Origin: Pyrocephalus nanus
Lineage: Eukaryota; Chordata; Aves; Passeriformes; Tyrannidae
DNA: 64,000 nucleotides
Direction of reading: 5' to 3'
NCBI GenBank assembly: GCA_038380795.1
Contig: CM076271.1
Span: 18,243,001 to 18,307,000, forward strand
Shown: one piece after another, positions 14,139 to 26,820 of the stretch
How the letters are laid out: each line of letters starts with the position of its first letter
Position numbering within the stretch: position 1 is the stretch's first letter
Notes under the pieces: generated by a model
Seen by the model: the letters and a program-made list of their open reading frames with translations, nothing else
Databases searched by the model: none
Told to the model about the DNA's origin: nothing
Program-made: the position numbers and the translations under genes

Positions 14139-14168
14139 GCCAATAAAGTGGCAGGTGGGCCAATAAAG
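14139..14168 (+). promoter_or_regulatory. paired CCAAT-type motifs, 20 bp apart
   Basis: The ten bases GCCAATAAAG occur twice (14139-14148 and 14159-14168) with exactly ten bases between them, giving two CCAAT pentamers 20 bp apart on the same face of the helix. CCAAT is the NF-Y binding core. No TATA box or transcript start is evident nearby, so a regulatory role is inferred only. A short tandem duplication is an equally good explanation. Confidence 0.2.
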
Positions 14169-14411
14169 AAGAGGGGCTGAGGCTCAGAGTGCTGGTCCAG
14201 GGCCTGGAGAATCACCTGATGAGGAGGAGAGAAATGCATATTTTATGACTATTCATCACCATTATGGCAGCATGAAAAGACAAAGAAAGAGGTGGAGAGC
14301 TGTAGGCTGGGACACATAAATGTTCCTTTAGTGGTGCTGTGGGTTTGCTCTGATGAATCTGTCTTGTGTCTCACCCAGAGAAAAGAAGTTGGCTAATGAT
14401 GTGCTTTGCAG

Positions 14412-14634
14412 ATGGATCAGTGCTGGCACCTCAACAATTCCATTTCTGGTGCACAGGTGTTTGATTTTGTTTTTGTTAACGAGCCAGTAGCAGGCAGATT
14501 TAGGGAAAATGGACCACAGTTACTGTGCAGAGACAGAGTTTCTCTTGCTGCTTGTAATCTAACTCCACCATATGTTCAGCACATGAGCCCAAGCCATGAC
14601 ACATCTTCCAGTCAATGGGCCAACCTCGCATCTG
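14412..14634 (+). other. exon-like open frame, unrecognised
   Basis: An open frame of 223 bases begins directly after a good acceptor-like site (GTGCTTTGCAG) and ends at a good donor-like site (G|GTGAGAG). The first codon is ATG. The predicted peptide begins M-D-Q-C-W-H-L-N-N and contains no domain I know. Such AG...GT-bounded frames occur by chance many times in 64 kb, so this is a weak candidate exon of a coding or noncoding transcript, not a gene call. Confidence 0.12.
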
Positions 14635-16439
14635 GTGAGAGATAAGAGTGGAGCTGCCCCTACCCGTGTTCCCGAGCCCCTGCATCACTTCCCAGTCCTG
14701 TTCTGCTTTGTTGAGTTAAGCCAACACCTCTGACAGGTCTCCCTGATTGTTTGTCTTGTCACAAACTCCTTTCCCTTTTGTTGCTGCTTGTATCCCTTCC
14801 AGAAAACACTCTGCACAGCAGATGTTGGCTAATGCAGGAAGCGTTGGAGAAATACTTGTGAAAAGTAGATTTCAATACTTTTTTTTTTTTTTTTAATATA
14901 TGTACCAGGTGCAGTTATTCAATATGAGGATTAAAGAGAGAAGTTGCTAGAATTGGGAAAGTTTTCAGGTCTATTTAGAATTAACTGTAAACTTTCAGTA
15001 AGAATGAATCAATACAGTGTCTGCCAGCAAACCTAACACAGGAAATGTCCTGATGGAGGGTGTAGAGGACAAGAAATTGAGGTAACAAATAGATGCCCCA
15101 CTGGATTAAGAATATATAAACTAAGAAATCTTTGCTGAAACTGTTCATGGAACTTCAGTGGGGGGATATTAGTAAAAACTCATGTGCCTTTTGAGGTCAG
15201 TTTGTGAAGAGCACGGGAAAACCAAACGGGAAACATACCATGAAATGAGTGGTAGGTCAGGTGTCCTCTCCCATATCCACTGATGCTTGCAGGTAGGTTT
15301 GGTTGAAAGAATTGTAGGTAACACAATAATGCTGGGCTTTTCCAAATATAAAACCTCCAGGATATTGTCCACTGCATGGGGTTTTTTTTTGTGGGTTTTT
15401 TTTTTTTTTTTTTAATAGGAAGGGCATCTTTGTTAGTTAGTTTGTCACAATTGAAAATGAAATAATGGAAACACCCTGCATCTGTAGGGTAATAGAAACT
15501 GTTTCATAGTGGATGGTAGTCACTTCTTGCTTTGCTTATCTTCCATCCATGACTGATTTACAAGGCAGCCAGTGCCTCTCCCCAGCCTGCTGACTCTCTG
15601 TTAAAATACATCCTAAACCACACACGTGCAGTTTGAGCCACAAGGGGATATATTGTAAGAAAACAGTTCTTTGGTTCTTTTCTTTGGTGGTGTAAACAGA
15701 GAGGGTGAACAAATATATCTGGGTACTTTGAAGTCAGACAGTGCTCCAGGGAGAACGGAGAGGGGATGCAGTAACAAGCTGGGGCAAACTCTTTTAAGAA
15801 TGACCAAAAAAACGTGCTCTAAGAAATTCAGAATTCAACAGTTCTTGAACTCTTAGACTTTTAACTTGCTGGTGTCATTTTATCTGGGATCATCAGAGTT
15901 TATTGTGAAAAGAGTGTAGTGTGGGAGTCAAGGGATGTGTGGCCTGTTAGTCATATTTATGATTATGTTGTGAACTAATATCTTAAATTTTTATGAGACA
16001 AAGTGGCATTTATGAATAATTCATTCATGATATGGTAAGCTGAACTGTAGCAATTTCTTCCCAAGAGTTATTTGTAAGAGCTATTGATAATAAGGAAAAC
16101 AGACACTTGAAATCTTTCTCAAAACTCTCTGGGATTACTGGGATGGCTGGATAGAGGAGTGGGATGTGCAGACTGACCTGGTGCCAGGAGAGCTGCCTGT
16201 GGCTGTAGAGTTGAGTCAGGAATAGGTGGAAAGGTCTGGAATGGTGCAGCTGATTGCACTGGGGAAATGGCTTTCCTAGGCCCTGCTGCATCTCAGAACT
16301 GGGGGGAAAAAAATGAGTCTGTTTTCTTCCCTTTTTTTTCTATAAATGCAATTTCCCGTTATTTTTAGCAAGCCTGCTGGCTGAGCCTGCTTTTGCCCAT
16401 GCCCTGCTCTGTCTGGATGCAAATCTGCTGCAAACCAAG
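14635..16439. other. noncoding tract with poly-T runs
   Basis: No gene is recognised. A T16 run lies at 14879-14894. A compound run (T9, GTGGG, T18) lies at 15382-15413. The remainder is unremarkable AT-rich sequence. Confidence 0.55.
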
Positions 16440-16711
16440 CGTGTGCAGCTCCGGCAGTGGCAGCACAAGCCGGGGAGGGAAGCGCTGCTGGAAGCGCTGC
16501 TGGGAAGCCCTGGTGTCCCTGGATCCCTGCAGGTCCTGCACAGCTCAGTGTGGGAGCAGAGCAAGGCTCTGTCATCCGACAGCCTGGTAAATTAACCCCC
16601 AAAGGCAGAGCAGGGGCTGTCACCCTGCATTTCCCACGTCACAGGAAAAGGGGTTGCTCCCAGCGAAGTCACCTGCGCCGTGGCATCCGAGTCCCCCCGA
16701 TGCTGAACACG
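16440..16711. other. CpG-dense, GC-richer patch
   Basis: Thirteen CpG dinucleotides fall within about 270 bases, in surroundings where CpG is rare. The patch also shows open frames in several frames on both strands, as expected for GC-rich sequence. It is too short and too modest to be called a CpG island with confidence. It could be an enhancer, a small unmethylated element, or an eroded exon. Confidence 0.4.
16479..16502. repeat. perfect 12-bp tandem duplication
   Basis: GAAGCGCTGCTG occurs twice head to tail without a mismatch. Each unit contains an AGCGCT palindrome. Because the period is a multiple of three, it would duplicate four residues if the region were translated. Confidence 0.9.
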
Positions 16712-19700
16712 TTCCAGATCCTGCCTCAGTGTTTTCCTTCCAGTTGACAGTTGTTTCCTTTATTATGTAGCTGCTCACGAGGGAGCTGTTTCATAGGGAT
16801 TTCAAATGTCTTACTTGTAAAATCTGCGACTTCTCCTCTTGTGCAGCAGACAGGGCGCTTTACTCCTCTTTGTGCCGTTTCATTTTTCCTAAACTAAGCA
16901 CTTTGCTTCAAAAGGATGTCCTTGTAAATCTTTGTCCTTTTAAATTCAAAGGTCAATGATACTTTCTATATGCAAATTCAGTTGTTAAATGTATTGCACA
17001 TTACTACTCCTGGCAGATGGGGAAAAACTGCAAATTTATCATGGTGATGGCTTCAGGAACAAAGTAAGTAATTATAGACACAGTATGACAACTAACAACA
17101 GTCTCTTTTATTCTCTAGTCTTCTCAGTAGCCTCTCAAATGAAAGAAGAGAAATAGAAGGTTACCTTAGCTGTGTGCCTGAATCTAAGACAACATTACCA
17201 GAAACTGCAGTGTACAGCCTTTACTATTACCCATTAGAATGCAGTTTAACTTCTGCCCTCTCAATAAAACTCTTTCCATAGATTCATTTATAAATAGAAG
17301 TTTATTTTGTGTTAAACTTTGCTTTTGTTTCTTGTGCAGTATAAGGAGTTATAGGCAGTTGGAAGGAGAATATTCTGCTGAGATATTTTTTTCTAGTTGT
17401 TTTCCGTGTTCTGGATAAGCCTTGCTAATACTCAAAATTAAAAGATGTAGAGTATTTGGGTTGGTTTTATGTTGTTGATGATGGTGGCTACAAGTTCTAA
17501 GTGATCACAGCTCCACTGTGACCACACAGTAAGTGCAGCAGCCCACAATCCAAATATAAAGGTTGATAAAGAGAAGGAGAAATGGAGGCCTGTGATCCTC
17601 TTGGTACAGGTGAGACTTCTGAAGAGCTTCTGGAGGTAACAGAGAGGGACAGCAGAGCCAAATCACTCCCTGAGGATGTGTAGTTCGTGCCTGGCCAGGC
17701 TGGCCAGCATCACCCAGCCTTCCTGCTGCTGGGCTGAACTGGTTGCCTCACTTAGAGCCAACAACAGCAGATGCCTGGGGGCAGATCCTGTTCCCTTGCC
17801 TCCCATCTGCACCCTCTCAGCTCAGATTTGAGCTCCAGCTCTCCTTCCATACTCAACCATATTTCCTTACCAGCTTGCTGTCGGTTGCTATATATTGATC
17901 CTTGGTGGATGCAGTGATCTGCACTCCAAATCACTAATTAAATATGCCATAAATCTGCAATGGAATGTGCTTCAAGTGAAAGAATTCCTTTTTATGTAAT
18001 GAAAAAATCTCTTTAAAAAAAAACCAAACATGTTCTAACCACAAGTGAGTAAAACCTAGTTTGAAGTTATTTTACAGAACTGTATAAACTCCTGTGCAGT
18101 GATGTTTACAGAGCTACAGAGATTGCACAGAAATTCAGAGGTCAGAAGTCCAGTGGATAATATTCATGAACACCCAAGGGAAGAGAGGTAATGGGGCTAA
18201 CACATTATGTACCTCAGATGTCACATTTCTAATGTTTTGGAAAAATCAAACTAATTCCTTTGGCACTAATGCCATTGGAGAAGGCACCAGGTCGTGTTTT
18301 CTTGGATGTAGCTAAACAGGCTCTTTTGGCCATCATCACCTGTGTTACCTCATGCTGACAAGTGCAATCCTCAAGGAAAATCACCATGTGCCAGTGCCTG
18401 TCCTGCCTTCCCTTGTACAGTGAACTCAGGTGGGCAGATATTGTGCTTCCTCTCCTGGAAGGAGGCACTGATAACAGAAGTGCCATTTAAATTATCCCTG
18501 GCAAGCAAAATGCCTTGTCCCGCCCCAGGCAGAGGGAAGGATTTTCATGGAAATCAAGTGTCTGATATTTAGTGGCTGCAAGTTGCCAAACCACACTCCA
18601 GGAGGCCAGAGACTCCTTTAATACTGATCTAGGACTGATTTATTACTGAGGTGAGGGGCATGGTCTGTGTATCTTGTGTCTGCAATGAGGCTTTTCTTAA
18701 ATGTCTGAACACAAAAGATACTGCCTTCAACTTGGGTGCTCCTCCTCCTTTTCCTCCTCCTCATCTCTGGCAGCTGAATAACCTCTGTTTTCCTGACATG
18801 CTGAAAGAGAAGTCAGTTCCTAAACTCCAGTTTTGAGTGCCTCCCTTTATCTCCCATTTGCATATCCAGATATAAAATGATACTGGCTGTTATTCTGAAA
18901 GTTCTTTGCACTGCTATAGATAAGCAAAAACATTCAGGTAAACAAACAATCTGTTTATAAGGAGTAGTTTAATAAGCTTTACACAACTCTGTTGATAAAA
19001 AAAAAAAAAATGAAGTAAAAAAGACCAGGCTGTTTCTCGGCAAATCCCTGTGCCGTGGGTGGTGCAGCAAAGATCTTCAGCTGTGATTTACTGAAAAATG
19101 CTTCTGTTTGGTGACCCTCAAACTTCTGTTGTCACCTAAAAGGGAGACACTTGTGATGTCCTGGTGGATCTGAGGGGAGAACAGAAGGTGTAGGGATGCT
19201 GCCAGGCAGACCTGACTCTCCCATACCTTTCTGGGAGATGGCACGACCTCAGAGATTAGAGGAGTTGGGTGCCTCGTTCCCAGGAATGTGACCTGTCTGA
19301 GGTGTGATCACTCCAGGCAGACTCTGTTAGGTGATATTCTCCAGCAGAATGACATCCCTGAAATTCCCTCATCCAAAGAATACCTTTATATTCCCATTCT
19401 AGCTGCTCTCTAGTTTCTCTCAATATTCATCTTACACCAACCTTTTCCACTCAGATGTCTGGGAAATGGCTGCAGTCTTTCTTTCACGTAGATTTTCTTC
19501 AGTTCATCATTTGTCATGAGCAAATGGTGTTGCAATATTTAGGATAAAACCCCCAATGCTAATTTACACATGGTGAGCTTCCCCTCAGGTTAGAACTTGA
19601 TGACTGGAGAGTTTCAATAAGTGTCTTTTTTCCAAAGGCACATGTTGCCTTCTTCTTGTTTTTTAACTGTATGATATGGGTGCTCAGGGAGAAAAATAAT

Positions 19701-20911
19701 AACCCCACTCTTTGAAATAATGAAATAATTAACTGTTGATTGGCTGTTTCAGGGATGCTTGTGCCTTGGATGTTGTCTTTGTTTTCAGAACATCTCACAG
19801 GGAGGGTTCAGTGCCAATTTTAGCACAGATATGATCTGGCATTAAATAGTCAACACTCACTGAATAACCTCCCTCTGACTTAAAGATTCAGGTCTGCCCC
19901 ATGTTTAACAGCCAGGTTTGTGGAGTAGTAAAGAAAAGAATATGTAAATACCATTCCAGGTCCTTGAACATTATTAAAATTTCAGCAACATGTAAAAAAT
20001 GCCAGTGATCTCTTAAAGTGAAACTGTTTCCTGAAGCCACATATGGTCAAAAATTGAACTTCTCAGGTTCAGTGATATGACAGTACAGGCCTGGAAGAAC
20101 CTGTGTGTAGAAAAACTTATTAAAGTGTCCTCTTTGTTACAGGAAAGTGTTGGCAACTGCAGCAGAATGTTAGTGAAAATTAGTTGGCTTCAATGTTCAG
20201 TGGGTGGTGTTGTGGGCTCTGCAAACAGTCCCCAGCAAACACATTCTGAAATGTATTTAAATAATGCAGGTAAATGAGTTCTAGCAAATATTATAAATTT
20301 ACAGGAAATAATATAAATTATGCTTAAATATGCATTCCTAAGTATGTGGCAAGCATAGATTTATGAGATAAATAATTAAAACTGTTATGAGGATATATTT
20401 CTCTTATTTTTTTTGAATATTCAAGAAAATAACTGATATTCTAATGAAATTGTGGCTGTTCCATTTGCTTCATTAGACTGTGGTGAGTTTATCCAGGTCA
20501 AAAAAAAATCACAAGAGTCGAGACCAAAACACACCCACTGCTATAGGAGCTGTTATGATCCCTGATCTTTTTGCTCCCTTGTTTTGGCTTGGGAGATTTC
20601 TGTCTTTCCAGTGACATTTCAGGGCCCATTTCAGTCGATGCACAAACGTAGAGCTCCCAGTGATTGATGCATTTTTGTTACAAAATGTCATGGCTTCAGT
20701 GGGAGTTTTAGTCGAGTATGGATTACAGGATCGAGCTATCTAAAGCCAAGCAGCATTCCCAGAAATATTTACTAAACAACAGAGACCTTTGGAGGGTGGC
20801 CAAGCCCCGTGTGTGGATGTCAGCACTGCCCCTTGGCTAAAGGAGAGCTGCTCCTTCCTTTCTGTGCCACCCCCGTTCCCCTGTGCCACGTAAGGGATAA
20901 TGCCCTGTAAA
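16712..20911. other. noncoding tract, no gene recognised
   Basis: No gene or transposon is recognised. There is a CTC-rich pyrimidine stretch at 18739-18763 and an A14 run at 18997-19010. An AT-rich stretch at about 20270-20480 is non-repetitive. Confidence 0.55.
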
Positions 20912-21208
20912 CACAGAATTGTGGAATCACGGAGGTAAGGCTGGAAAAGGTCTCTGAGGTCACTGAGTCCAACCATTAAGCAGGTTCACCACTAAAACAT
21001 GTCCCCAAGTGCCGCATCCACGTGTTTCTTGAACACTTCCAGGGATGGTGATTCCACTGCTGCCCTGAGCAGCCTGTCCCAAAGCCTGGCCATCCTCTCA
21101 GTGAAGAAATTCCCCCTGATAGCCAATCTAAACCTCTCCTGGCACAGCTTGAGGCCATTTCCTCTCATCCTGTCACTTGTTACCTGGGAAAAGAGTCCAA
21201 CCCCCAGG
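20912..21208 (-). mobile_element. CR1 LINE, 3' fragment (minus strand)
   Basis: An approximately 300-bp CR1 piece, read on the plus strand as the reverse complement. It starts with CACAGAATTGTGGAATCACG and continues through CTCTGAGGTCACTGAGTCCAACC. It then passes CACTTCCAGGGATGGTGATTCC, CCTGTCCCAAAGCCTGGCC, AATTTCCC-type sequence, and the GAGGCCATTTCCTCTCATCC block. These blocks occur in a fixed order in avian CR1. The variable segment differs from the 26.6 kb copy, so it comes from a different CR1 subfamily. The 5' end is truncated and no intact protein remains. Confidence 0.93.
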
Positions 21209-21384
21209 TATTAAGTCTTGGCTGGTTTGAGGTTGAAGAGCTGTTAACAGGTGCTCGCTCCCTGTTTGAAATTTCTCTGGCAAGAGAAACAATGGTGGAA
21301 GGAAGTGTCAAATTTTCCTTAAGTAAAATTCAGATGCTGCACAGCAACAGGGGCTTTGATTTGAATCACAAAGATTCTGAAATG

Positions 21385-21403
21385 AAAAAAAAAAAAAAAA
21401 AAA
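21385..21403. repeat. poly-A tract (A19)
   Basis: An uninterrupted 19-A run about 175 bp beyond the CR1 piece. No associated retroposed sequence was identified. Confidence 0.9.
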
Positions 21404-24400
21404 GAGAACTTTGAAGTTTTAGGAAAACATTAAAATTTGCTCTCCTGTTTCTTCACCAGCGTGACTTTGTCTGCACGTCCAGACTTAAAAGCAGTTATTG
21501 ACACGCACAAATCTCCTTTCAAGTGGCTGATCATCACTGTGGCTGTGCTCTTATGCAAAGCAGATTGGAATATAGCTTTTAAAAAATGACCCTACATGAA
21601 AGGCAGTCCCCCCCCCACCCTTAAAAACCATTTTGAACAAAGTGAATGCTGTTCCATCTCATAAAGACAGATGATTGACATTATATAGTGCATGAAATTT
21701 TCCTTTTCAGAATCCTGACATTTTATAATAAAAGTTGAGATAATGCTGGGAGCTAGTAATTACACTATATCCTCCCCCAACAAAAAAGATCCATGGGGGG
21801 AAGAAATGAAACAATATGTCTTTACAAAGAATGCAATTAAGTAAAGCCAGATTAGAGGAACCACTGAGGGTAAGCGACATGCCTTATTATCTCCAATGTG
21901 TAAATTTAATTTTCTTTTTTTCCTCGTAATTCTTATTTCCCCAGCATTTTTCCCCCCCTCACTCCGTGGAGATCAACTTGCAACAGCTTCATTTTCCTAT
22001 TGATCTATTTAATATTTTTCCACTGTGCATAATAAAATGCTAAACAAAATTTGCTCTCAATGTGTGGGAGCAGCCTTTCTGCCTCGGCAAAGAAAGAGAT
22101 AATGTTGTTGCCCAAATGTTCTCCCTGGGGTAGATGATGACATTAACATTTTTGTTAGGGAAGGAGTGGCACAAAATTAAATCTTGAAATTACCAGTATT
22201 TATCAGAGTCACTCACAGAAGTGGAGGGGAAAGGTGAAATGGCTGAGTAAATATCATCATCTCTGCATCTCTAAAGGCAACGCTAAAAAGGCATTAAAAT
22301 AAGGATGGAAAGACTCCCCTCAGGAATATTTATCAGAGGTGCTTCATCTTGGTGGCAAATCTAAGACAAGACGTGCATGGCAATATCTGTTGATGTGAAG
22401 AGTTTTTTAATAACAGGTTTGGTTTTCTAAAAGTGATATTTTGTCCCCAGGGCAGAGAATATCTGTTTTTGTAAACGGAAGGATGTATTGTAGATTAGTT
22501 CCGCACAATTGGACCAGGAGAGGAGTGGCACCATCTGCTAAATAAACCACTTTTAGCTTTGAATTCTGTGAATGCTTTTTCCTTGGTGAAAGAGGAAATT
22601 GTAGGCAAAGTGTTTCGGGAAAAGTGTACAAGTAGGGTTTGTGTAAGTGGGGATGTGTGAGGAATTGTGCTCTAATCAGTCACAGCTCGTTCAGGTTGGA
22701 GGAAGGTTGGAAGGTTGTGCCCCAGCTGTGCTCAAAGAGCAAGATGTGTGTTATCATTTTTGGTGTTGTCAGAAACAGAAATCTGTGTTTACAGTAGTCC
22801 TAGTCTGTCTTCAAGGTGTGATGAATCAGCACTAGAGGAAAACACTGAGGGCAAATAGGAGCTTGAGAGGAACTGAGCCACTGCTTTCCACTGGATACCA
22901 CGTTCTTTACATGGCTGAAGGTAGATGAGGTGAGTCCTCATGTGACCTAGGGCTCTTACAAACATACAACAGACATTGACTTATCTACAATTTGACGATT
23001 ATCGATGGATCAAGACTTGCTGTTGCTGAAAGAGGTGAAATCTTTTGAATGACGAGTCCCACTGAGACCATGGGCAGGAAAGGGGAGATTACTGGTTGTG
23101 AGTTCCTCCCTGATTGGTATTTGATATAATTGTCCTTGAGAGCCCAAAGGATGACTTCCTGCCATTCCTGTCCTTTTGCCATAAAAATACCAGATGTGGG
23201 AGAGGAGCCTTGCACCTGAGATTATTGCCATAGAGTGGATAATATCAGCACAAATAATAACTATGGAATTCAGGATGTGTGCCCCAATTGCAGCAGGTGC
23301 ATTTCCCTGTCCTTCAGTTTATCTAGGAATGGTTTTGGTGTGTGGACTCGTGATAATTATGAATGCTGCACACTGAGCCATGTCAGCCATGAATCTTGGC
23401 ATTGAAAGGATAAGACAGGATTTTATAAATGAGATTCGTTTAGGCAGCATGTCATCAAATGACCTGATAAGTAGGGACTCATCTGAGTAATGATTAGGTT
23501 TTATGTACTATTACAAGGATTGATTTGCTGGAAAGACAATGAGCAAAAAACCATATCTACAGCAGATTTTATCTGGCTGAGCAAATTACCTGACAAGATA
23601 CGCAGGTCCAGACCAGACTTTTAATTTCTGAGAGGGCAAGATTTTGACTCCTTATCCAAAATACTGTGTGTTCTATGTTATGGATCACTCTGCTTAGTTT
23701 GTACATGGGACTCCTTGACTTCAGGGAATGTTTTTAGAATGTGATCTTATGCTCATGAAAGTCAGAGGCAAAATTTTGACTGATAGTTTTTCCTTATGAT
23801 GCAACACTTAATTTTCAACCTTAGGAAATCTTCCATTTAGATGAGCAGTTAGTATTATCATAATGCAGATGTCTTGGAGGTAAAAGTGTATTTAGATGTA
23901 GATGAGCCACAAAGTCATTAGTGATTACCTTTCACTTTCTTCAACTTTATAAGTGAGTAAGCATTAATGTCTCTGTTTTCTTTTTTGTTGTTGGTCCAGA
24001 GTCATAAAAAAAGGCATTGTTTCCTTTGACTTTGGCAAAGTTTTATTAACTTCTTTCTTTCATGTTTGCCCTTATAAAAAAAACCCCAAACACTAGTTTA
24101 AAGAAGAGCTGAATGAGAATTAACAAGTTTCTGCACTTGGAATTTTTAAAGGTAGAAGAAAACAGCCAATTATTTTGATGCAAAAAAACACAAGTATAGC
24201 AACATTTCATGTCTTTCAGATCCCACTCTGTGTTTCTTTAATAGGCACTATTGGTATCTTAGGAAGGCTGGGCCTTGATATTTGTGTCTTTAGGAATCCT
24301 GAATTAAAACCAACTTTGATCTGGTTCCAAATTTCTTGTGAGAAATTTGTCTTGTATGTTATAGTGAGTGTAACTGGAAGTTATGTTTACGTTTGATCAC

Positions 24401-26587
24401 CTTATGGACTGATCTAAAATATAATGTGAAAGAAAGAATTTCCATTAACAAATGCTGGTTCCATGTTAAAATGACAGTATATACAGTGTTTGTATACAAC
24501 AGTTCTAATATTCAGAAGTTTTATACATCCAAGTGTCCTCATTCTTTGTGCACTCTGCTTAGTGATGCTGCCTTTGGAAATTGTGGATATAAATGTGAAT
24601 CCCACGCAAAAAAAAATATACCTATAAACTCCCACAAATATTCAACTGGTTTGTGCATGGCTGCACTATGATCCAAAAATAAGGGCTGTTTTATTGAACC
24701 AGCTCCTAGAAATCCACAGCTTCTTTTTATATTACTTTATTTTGGAAGTTGTGGATACACGAGTCCTGCAGTTTGTAGATTTATGATGGGGCTTGGCAGA
24801 ATTATACAGGGAATTATTTCTGCAGTGTGCATGTTGTGATGAATCATATTTGTGCCAACTTCTGGGCAGTCTCTTCGAAACAGAAGTCAGATCTGTGTGT
24901 CTTTCAGTGCATTCATTTAAATAGGTATTTTAGAAATCAAATCTTCCTGCTGAATTATTCATATAGGAGGGGAACTTTTATTTCCACTGCCACTGACCTT
25001 TCCATCCTTTTCTCCCTCTTTCATTTCCCTGTTTTTTTTCCCTAAATGTGCCCAAATACCATGACTGTTTGTAGGCAGGGTGGTTGCCTTCCCATTGCCC
25101 ACCTCGTGTCGTTACCTCAGTAATTGGAGTTTATCACAACCATCTGAGCCGTGTGACACATTTCATGGTGCTGAGCAAACACCCCTGGAGGGAGAGGGAT
25201 TTCCCATGGTACACGTGGATTTTTTAAGCAGTTTTCTAAAATGTTCTGACTAGCAAGGCCGTAGAATGTGCTGACAGGCAAGAAGGCTCCCTGTTGAGTG
25301 TGCTGCTTTCCCCCAGCTACGATGCTGACTCCAGTTCTACCAGCAGGAAGGAAACACTGAGAAATGACAGGATTGTGCTACCTGAGCAATAGAGGAAGAG
25401 GAAAGGTTTAAACTCTGTGGCTGGGGCTGGGAACAGAGGTTTAGGCTTGAAAATCAGTGTGGTTTGGCGCCTTTTAAAAAAAAAAATAAATTAATTTCTC
25501 ATTCTAAACCATCATTTGTTCCAAACTCTTTTGTGGTAGTGAGGACCATTTCTGTTAAATTCAATAACATTTGGATCGCGTCGAAAACCTTAATTCAATA
25601 AAAGCAAATTGAAATCGTTGATAATGAAGTTTTTCAAAAGCTCTAGAACAGGAGCTCAGTGCCTGAATTGCTCTTTCTGTTGGATTCAGTATTGACTTTG
25701 CCATCTCATTTGCTTCAGTTCAACTCGAGTTCTGGAAAAGCTGCCTTGTGTTACCATAGTGTTCTTTTTCCTTTTTTTTTTTTTTTTTTTCTTTTATTTC
25801 CTTGCAAAAAGCTGAAACAAGCGTGATTATTTTGAAAGGATGTGTTTCAACTAACCAGAAATATTTGAGACCACTTGTAAAACAGCTTTGAGGCCTGGAA
25901 CGTAAATGGCTGTTGCAAAGATTCTTTGTATTTAAGCTAAAAGACTAGACAGATATTAATAATGAAAAAGGCCAATAAATGACCTTTTCTTCACTTTTAT
26001 AAAGTAAATGCAGTATTGAATTTTTCATCTGTTGTTTTCTTTTGAAATGTGAAAGATCACTCGAATGAAAGCAGGTGTATTAGATTGTATTCTCTGCAGA
26101 CACAACCTGGATGCTGTAGCAGTGTTTGGATACAAGAGAATTATTTTTTCATTTATTCTGTATATTTTCTTGATCTCCAATGAGTCTTAGTGCTCCATGT
26201 TTTCATGAGCAATATTTGAATGCGGTCTAATTTTATTCATTTTTTTTTTTACAAATGTAATAACATTTCTTTTGTTGTTTTCTCTAAGCTTTCTGTGCTG
26301 TCATGTGTGAACTCTGATGAAGTTCATTTTTCTGGTGGTCAATGGGGCACCATTCTCCAACCATCCTGATATAAATCAGGATCAACCCTGAGAGACTCTG
26401 GAAGAGAAATAAGTTTATGGGTGGCAAAAATGGCTTCTATTATGCTATTCCCTTATAATTAAAAACCATAAATCTGTGCATTAAGAGTGGTTGCAGGTTA
26501 AGTTTCAGCACTGAGGAGATGCAGGGTGGCATCCTGAGTAGGATGAGAGTGGGAGAGTAGAAAGGACGAGGATTTCACTGGTTCAAA
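21404..26587. other. noncoding tract, including conserved-element-like sequence
   Basis: No gene is recognised. A C9 run lies at 21608-21616 and a T19 run at 25772-25790. The stretch from about 21780 to 22260 is AT-rich and non-repetitive, with many homeodomain-like TAAT/ATTA cores. It resembles vertebrate developmental noncoding elements in texture, but conservation cannot be judged from one sequence. A small CpG cluster lies near 25577-25583 (GATCGCGTCG). Confidence 0.5.
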
Positions 26588-26820
26588 TCACAGAATCTTT
26601 TGGGTTAGAAGGCACCATTAAGGATCATCCCATTCCAACCCCCTGACATGGGCAGGAACACTTTCCATTGGACCAGGTTGCTCAAAACTCCATCCAACCT
26701 GGCCTTGGGCACTTCCAGGGATGGGGCAGCCACAGCTTCTCTGGGCAACCTGTGCCAGGGGATCCCCACCCTCATTCTAAAAAATTTCATCCTTATAGCT
26801 CATCTGAATCTCCCCTCTTT
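26588..26820 (-). mobile_element. CR1 LINE, 3' fragment with end of ORF2 (minus strand)
   Basis: An approximately 230-bp CR1 copy in reverse orientation, starting on the plus strand with TCACAGAATCTTTTGGGTTAG and running to the TGAATCTCCCCTC block. The minus strand still encodes part of the reverse-transcriptase C-terminus: a frame contains W-H-R-L-P-R-E-A-V-A-A-P-S-L-E-V followed by A-R-L-D-G-V-L-S-N-L-V, a typical ending for avian CR1 ORF2. The upstream enzyme domains are absent, so this is a dead 5'-truncated insertion. It is related in sequence to the 41.9 kb copy but oppositely oriented. Confidence 0.95.
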
